From: Conidiobolus incongruus B7586
Taxonomy: Eukaryota > Entomophthoromycota > Entomophthoromycetes > Entomophthorales > Conidiobolaceae
Length of the DNA stretch: 22,248 nt
NCBI GenBank assembly: GCA_000697335.1
Contig: JNEM01013434.1
Location: forward strand, 1 to 22,248
Reading direction: 5' to 3'
Shown here: positions 20,892-22,248 of the stretch, one piece after another
Layout of the letters: every line of letters starts with the position of its first letter
Numbering within the stretch: the first letter of the stretch is position 1
Notes under the pieces: generated by a model
The model's input: the letters and a program-made list of their open reading frames with translations, nothing else
Told to the model about the DNA's origin: nothing
Databases searched by the model: none
Program-made: the position numbers and the translations under genes

Positions 20892-22114
20892 ATTTATAAT
20901 TAATATAGTATTATATTTTGAGAGCTAATTATATTCTATATATACTCATTATTTAGGTTTATGATTTATTTTTAAAAATTTATATTTTTATGAAAAAATT
21001 ATGAAATAAACCTTAAAATAAATTTAAAAAAGGAAAATTATTAATTCAATATTATTATAATTGATTAAATAATGAATAAACATATTAATTATAAATTATA
21101 AAAAGTTTTTGATTAAAAAATATATTTAAATACCTATATCAAAATGATCAAACTATATTTTATTGTTTTTAATATTAATAATCAATATAATGTTTTTTTA
21201 GTAATTTTAATGGTTTAATAATATTAATATTTCATTTTTTATTTTAATTTTCAAATTAAAAAGTAAATTTTTTAATAGAATTGAATATAATTATATAATT
21301 ATTATTGACTTAATAATATTTTAATTCCCTAATCTTTTTTAATATTTTTAATTATTTTAATTTTTTTTCAAAAATGATATACTTAATATTATATTTTTAT
21401 AAATAATACCTATTATATATCTATTTAGTTTAATATCATCTAATTTAATCAAAATTTTAAAATTATTTTAAATTATTTGAGTAATTATCTTTAATTAAGT
21501 TAAATTTCTCAATAATTTTTGAATAAACAAGAAAACTTGATATTGAATTAATTATAAATAATTTATTATAATTATAAAAATATTTGATCAATATGAATAT
21601 TCAATAATTAGATAAACCTCATTAATTAAATAGTTTATTTCTTAAGATTCAATTTATTTAGGAATATATTTAATTTGATTATATTTGATATTTTAAAAAA
21701 CCTATTTTAATATTGAGTATTGATGATTATTTTAATATTTTTATTTTAGAATAAAAATTTACCAAATTAATGATATTATTAAAATAGCGCTTATTTTTTA
21801 TATATTATATTCAATATTTAATATATATAAGTAATTCAGAGACCTTTTTATAAATATTTAATTCTTTTTATTAATAAATCCAATGAAAGCTAAATTTATT
21901 ATTATTTAACCACTGATTATTATTTAATCAAATGACCTAATATTGCTTAGAACTTTATAATAACTAATTAAGGTTTTTTTATTAACTAGGCTATATTTAT
22001 AGGTATAAAAAATAATCAATATATATTTAGCTGATATATGCATATTATAATATTATATTAAACTAACAACCTAATTAATAATTAATTAAGCTTATAATTG
22101 TTATACTTAATAAA
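20892..22114. other. Extremely AT-rich block between mariner copies 5 and 6
   Basis: About 1.2 kb of almost pure A/T with no frame on either strand. Its length is close to that of a mariner copy, but I could not align it convincingly to copies 1-5 on either strand. It is probably another RIP-decayed repeat of unknown type. Confidence 0.4.
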
Positions 22115-22248
22115 GCAACTATTTTTATTATTAGTATAATAATTAAAAAATAGCAAAATTTTTAATTTTTAATCTTTCAAATATATTATATTTTTGAAAA
22201 AATATTAATATATAAAATATATAAAAAAATAAATATTTTCAAACTATA
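22115..22248 (+). mobile_element. Left end of a mariner-like transposon, copy 6, cut by the window edge
   Basis: From about 22150 the sequence (AGCAAAATTTTTAATTTTT and on to CTTTCAAATATATTATATTT) aligns with the left ends of copies 2, 3 and 4 in + orientation. The outer part of the inverted repeat is blurred, so the start is approximate. The element would continue beyond the window. Confidence 0.55.

Noticed and set aside
1-22248. tRNA, rRNA or CRISPR features
   Set aside because: No cloverleaf-like or conserved rRNA stretch was recognised, and the repeats present are dispersed transposons and microsatellites without regular spacers.

Overview
The window looks like nuclear DNA of a filamentous ascomycete (Pezizomycotina) with a repeat-rich genome. 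By eye it is roughly one fifth G+C. Decayed transposons and one decayed gene copy differ from better copies mostly by C-to-T and G-to-A changes, which is the signature expected of repeat-induced point mutation (RIP). A few short, visibly more GC-balanced islands hold small single-exon genes for secreted proteins. This is the layout seen in AT-rich, effector-bearing compartments of plant-associated fungi. The species cannot be named from the sequence.

Two small secreted-protein families alternate along the window. Family F1 is an acidic protein of 107-117 residues with a signal peptide and no cysteine in the mature part. It has intact copies at 3593-3916 (+), 10790-11113 (+) and 18278-18631 (-), and a broken copy at 13987-14312 (+). 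Family F2 is a 96-97 residue Tyr/Trp-rich protein with a signal peptide and two conserved cysteines. It has intact copies at 12568-12858 (+) and 15148-15441 (-), and a fossil split over 884-1119 and 2342-2456 (+). From 10.8 to 18.6 kb the order is F1> F2> (F1 fossil>) <F2 <F1, an imperfect gene-order palindrome. Intact genes have a TATA-like box about 60-72 bp upstream of the ATG.

The rest is mostly transposon remains. At least five mariner-like (Tc1/mariner) copies of about 1.2-1.3 kb are present, plus one copy cut by the window edge. They lie at 1120-2341, about 5334-6655, about 7075-8345, about 8375-9690, about 19600-20891 (-) and from about 22115. I recognised them by cross-alignment, imperfect terminal inverted repeats, and relics of transposase motifs: a helix-turn-helix, a YSPDLAPxDYxLF-like stretch, and an LPxxWxKVIxNxxxY end. 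All are dead. The first sits inside the F2 fossil with a TA duplication on both sides.

Two further points stand out. A 494-bp block carrying the promoter and nearly all of an F1 gene is present twice with no difference (3416-3909 and 10613-11106), although everything around it is heavily mutated; this points to recent duplication, gene conversion or an assembly effect. Bases 118-136 are exactly the 19-bp Tn5 mosaic end used in Nextera libraries, so the left edge of the window contains uncleaned adapter and the join there is suspect.

The two families probably act outside the cell as candidate effectors or other secreted factors. No enzyme, RNA gene or housekeeping gene was seen.
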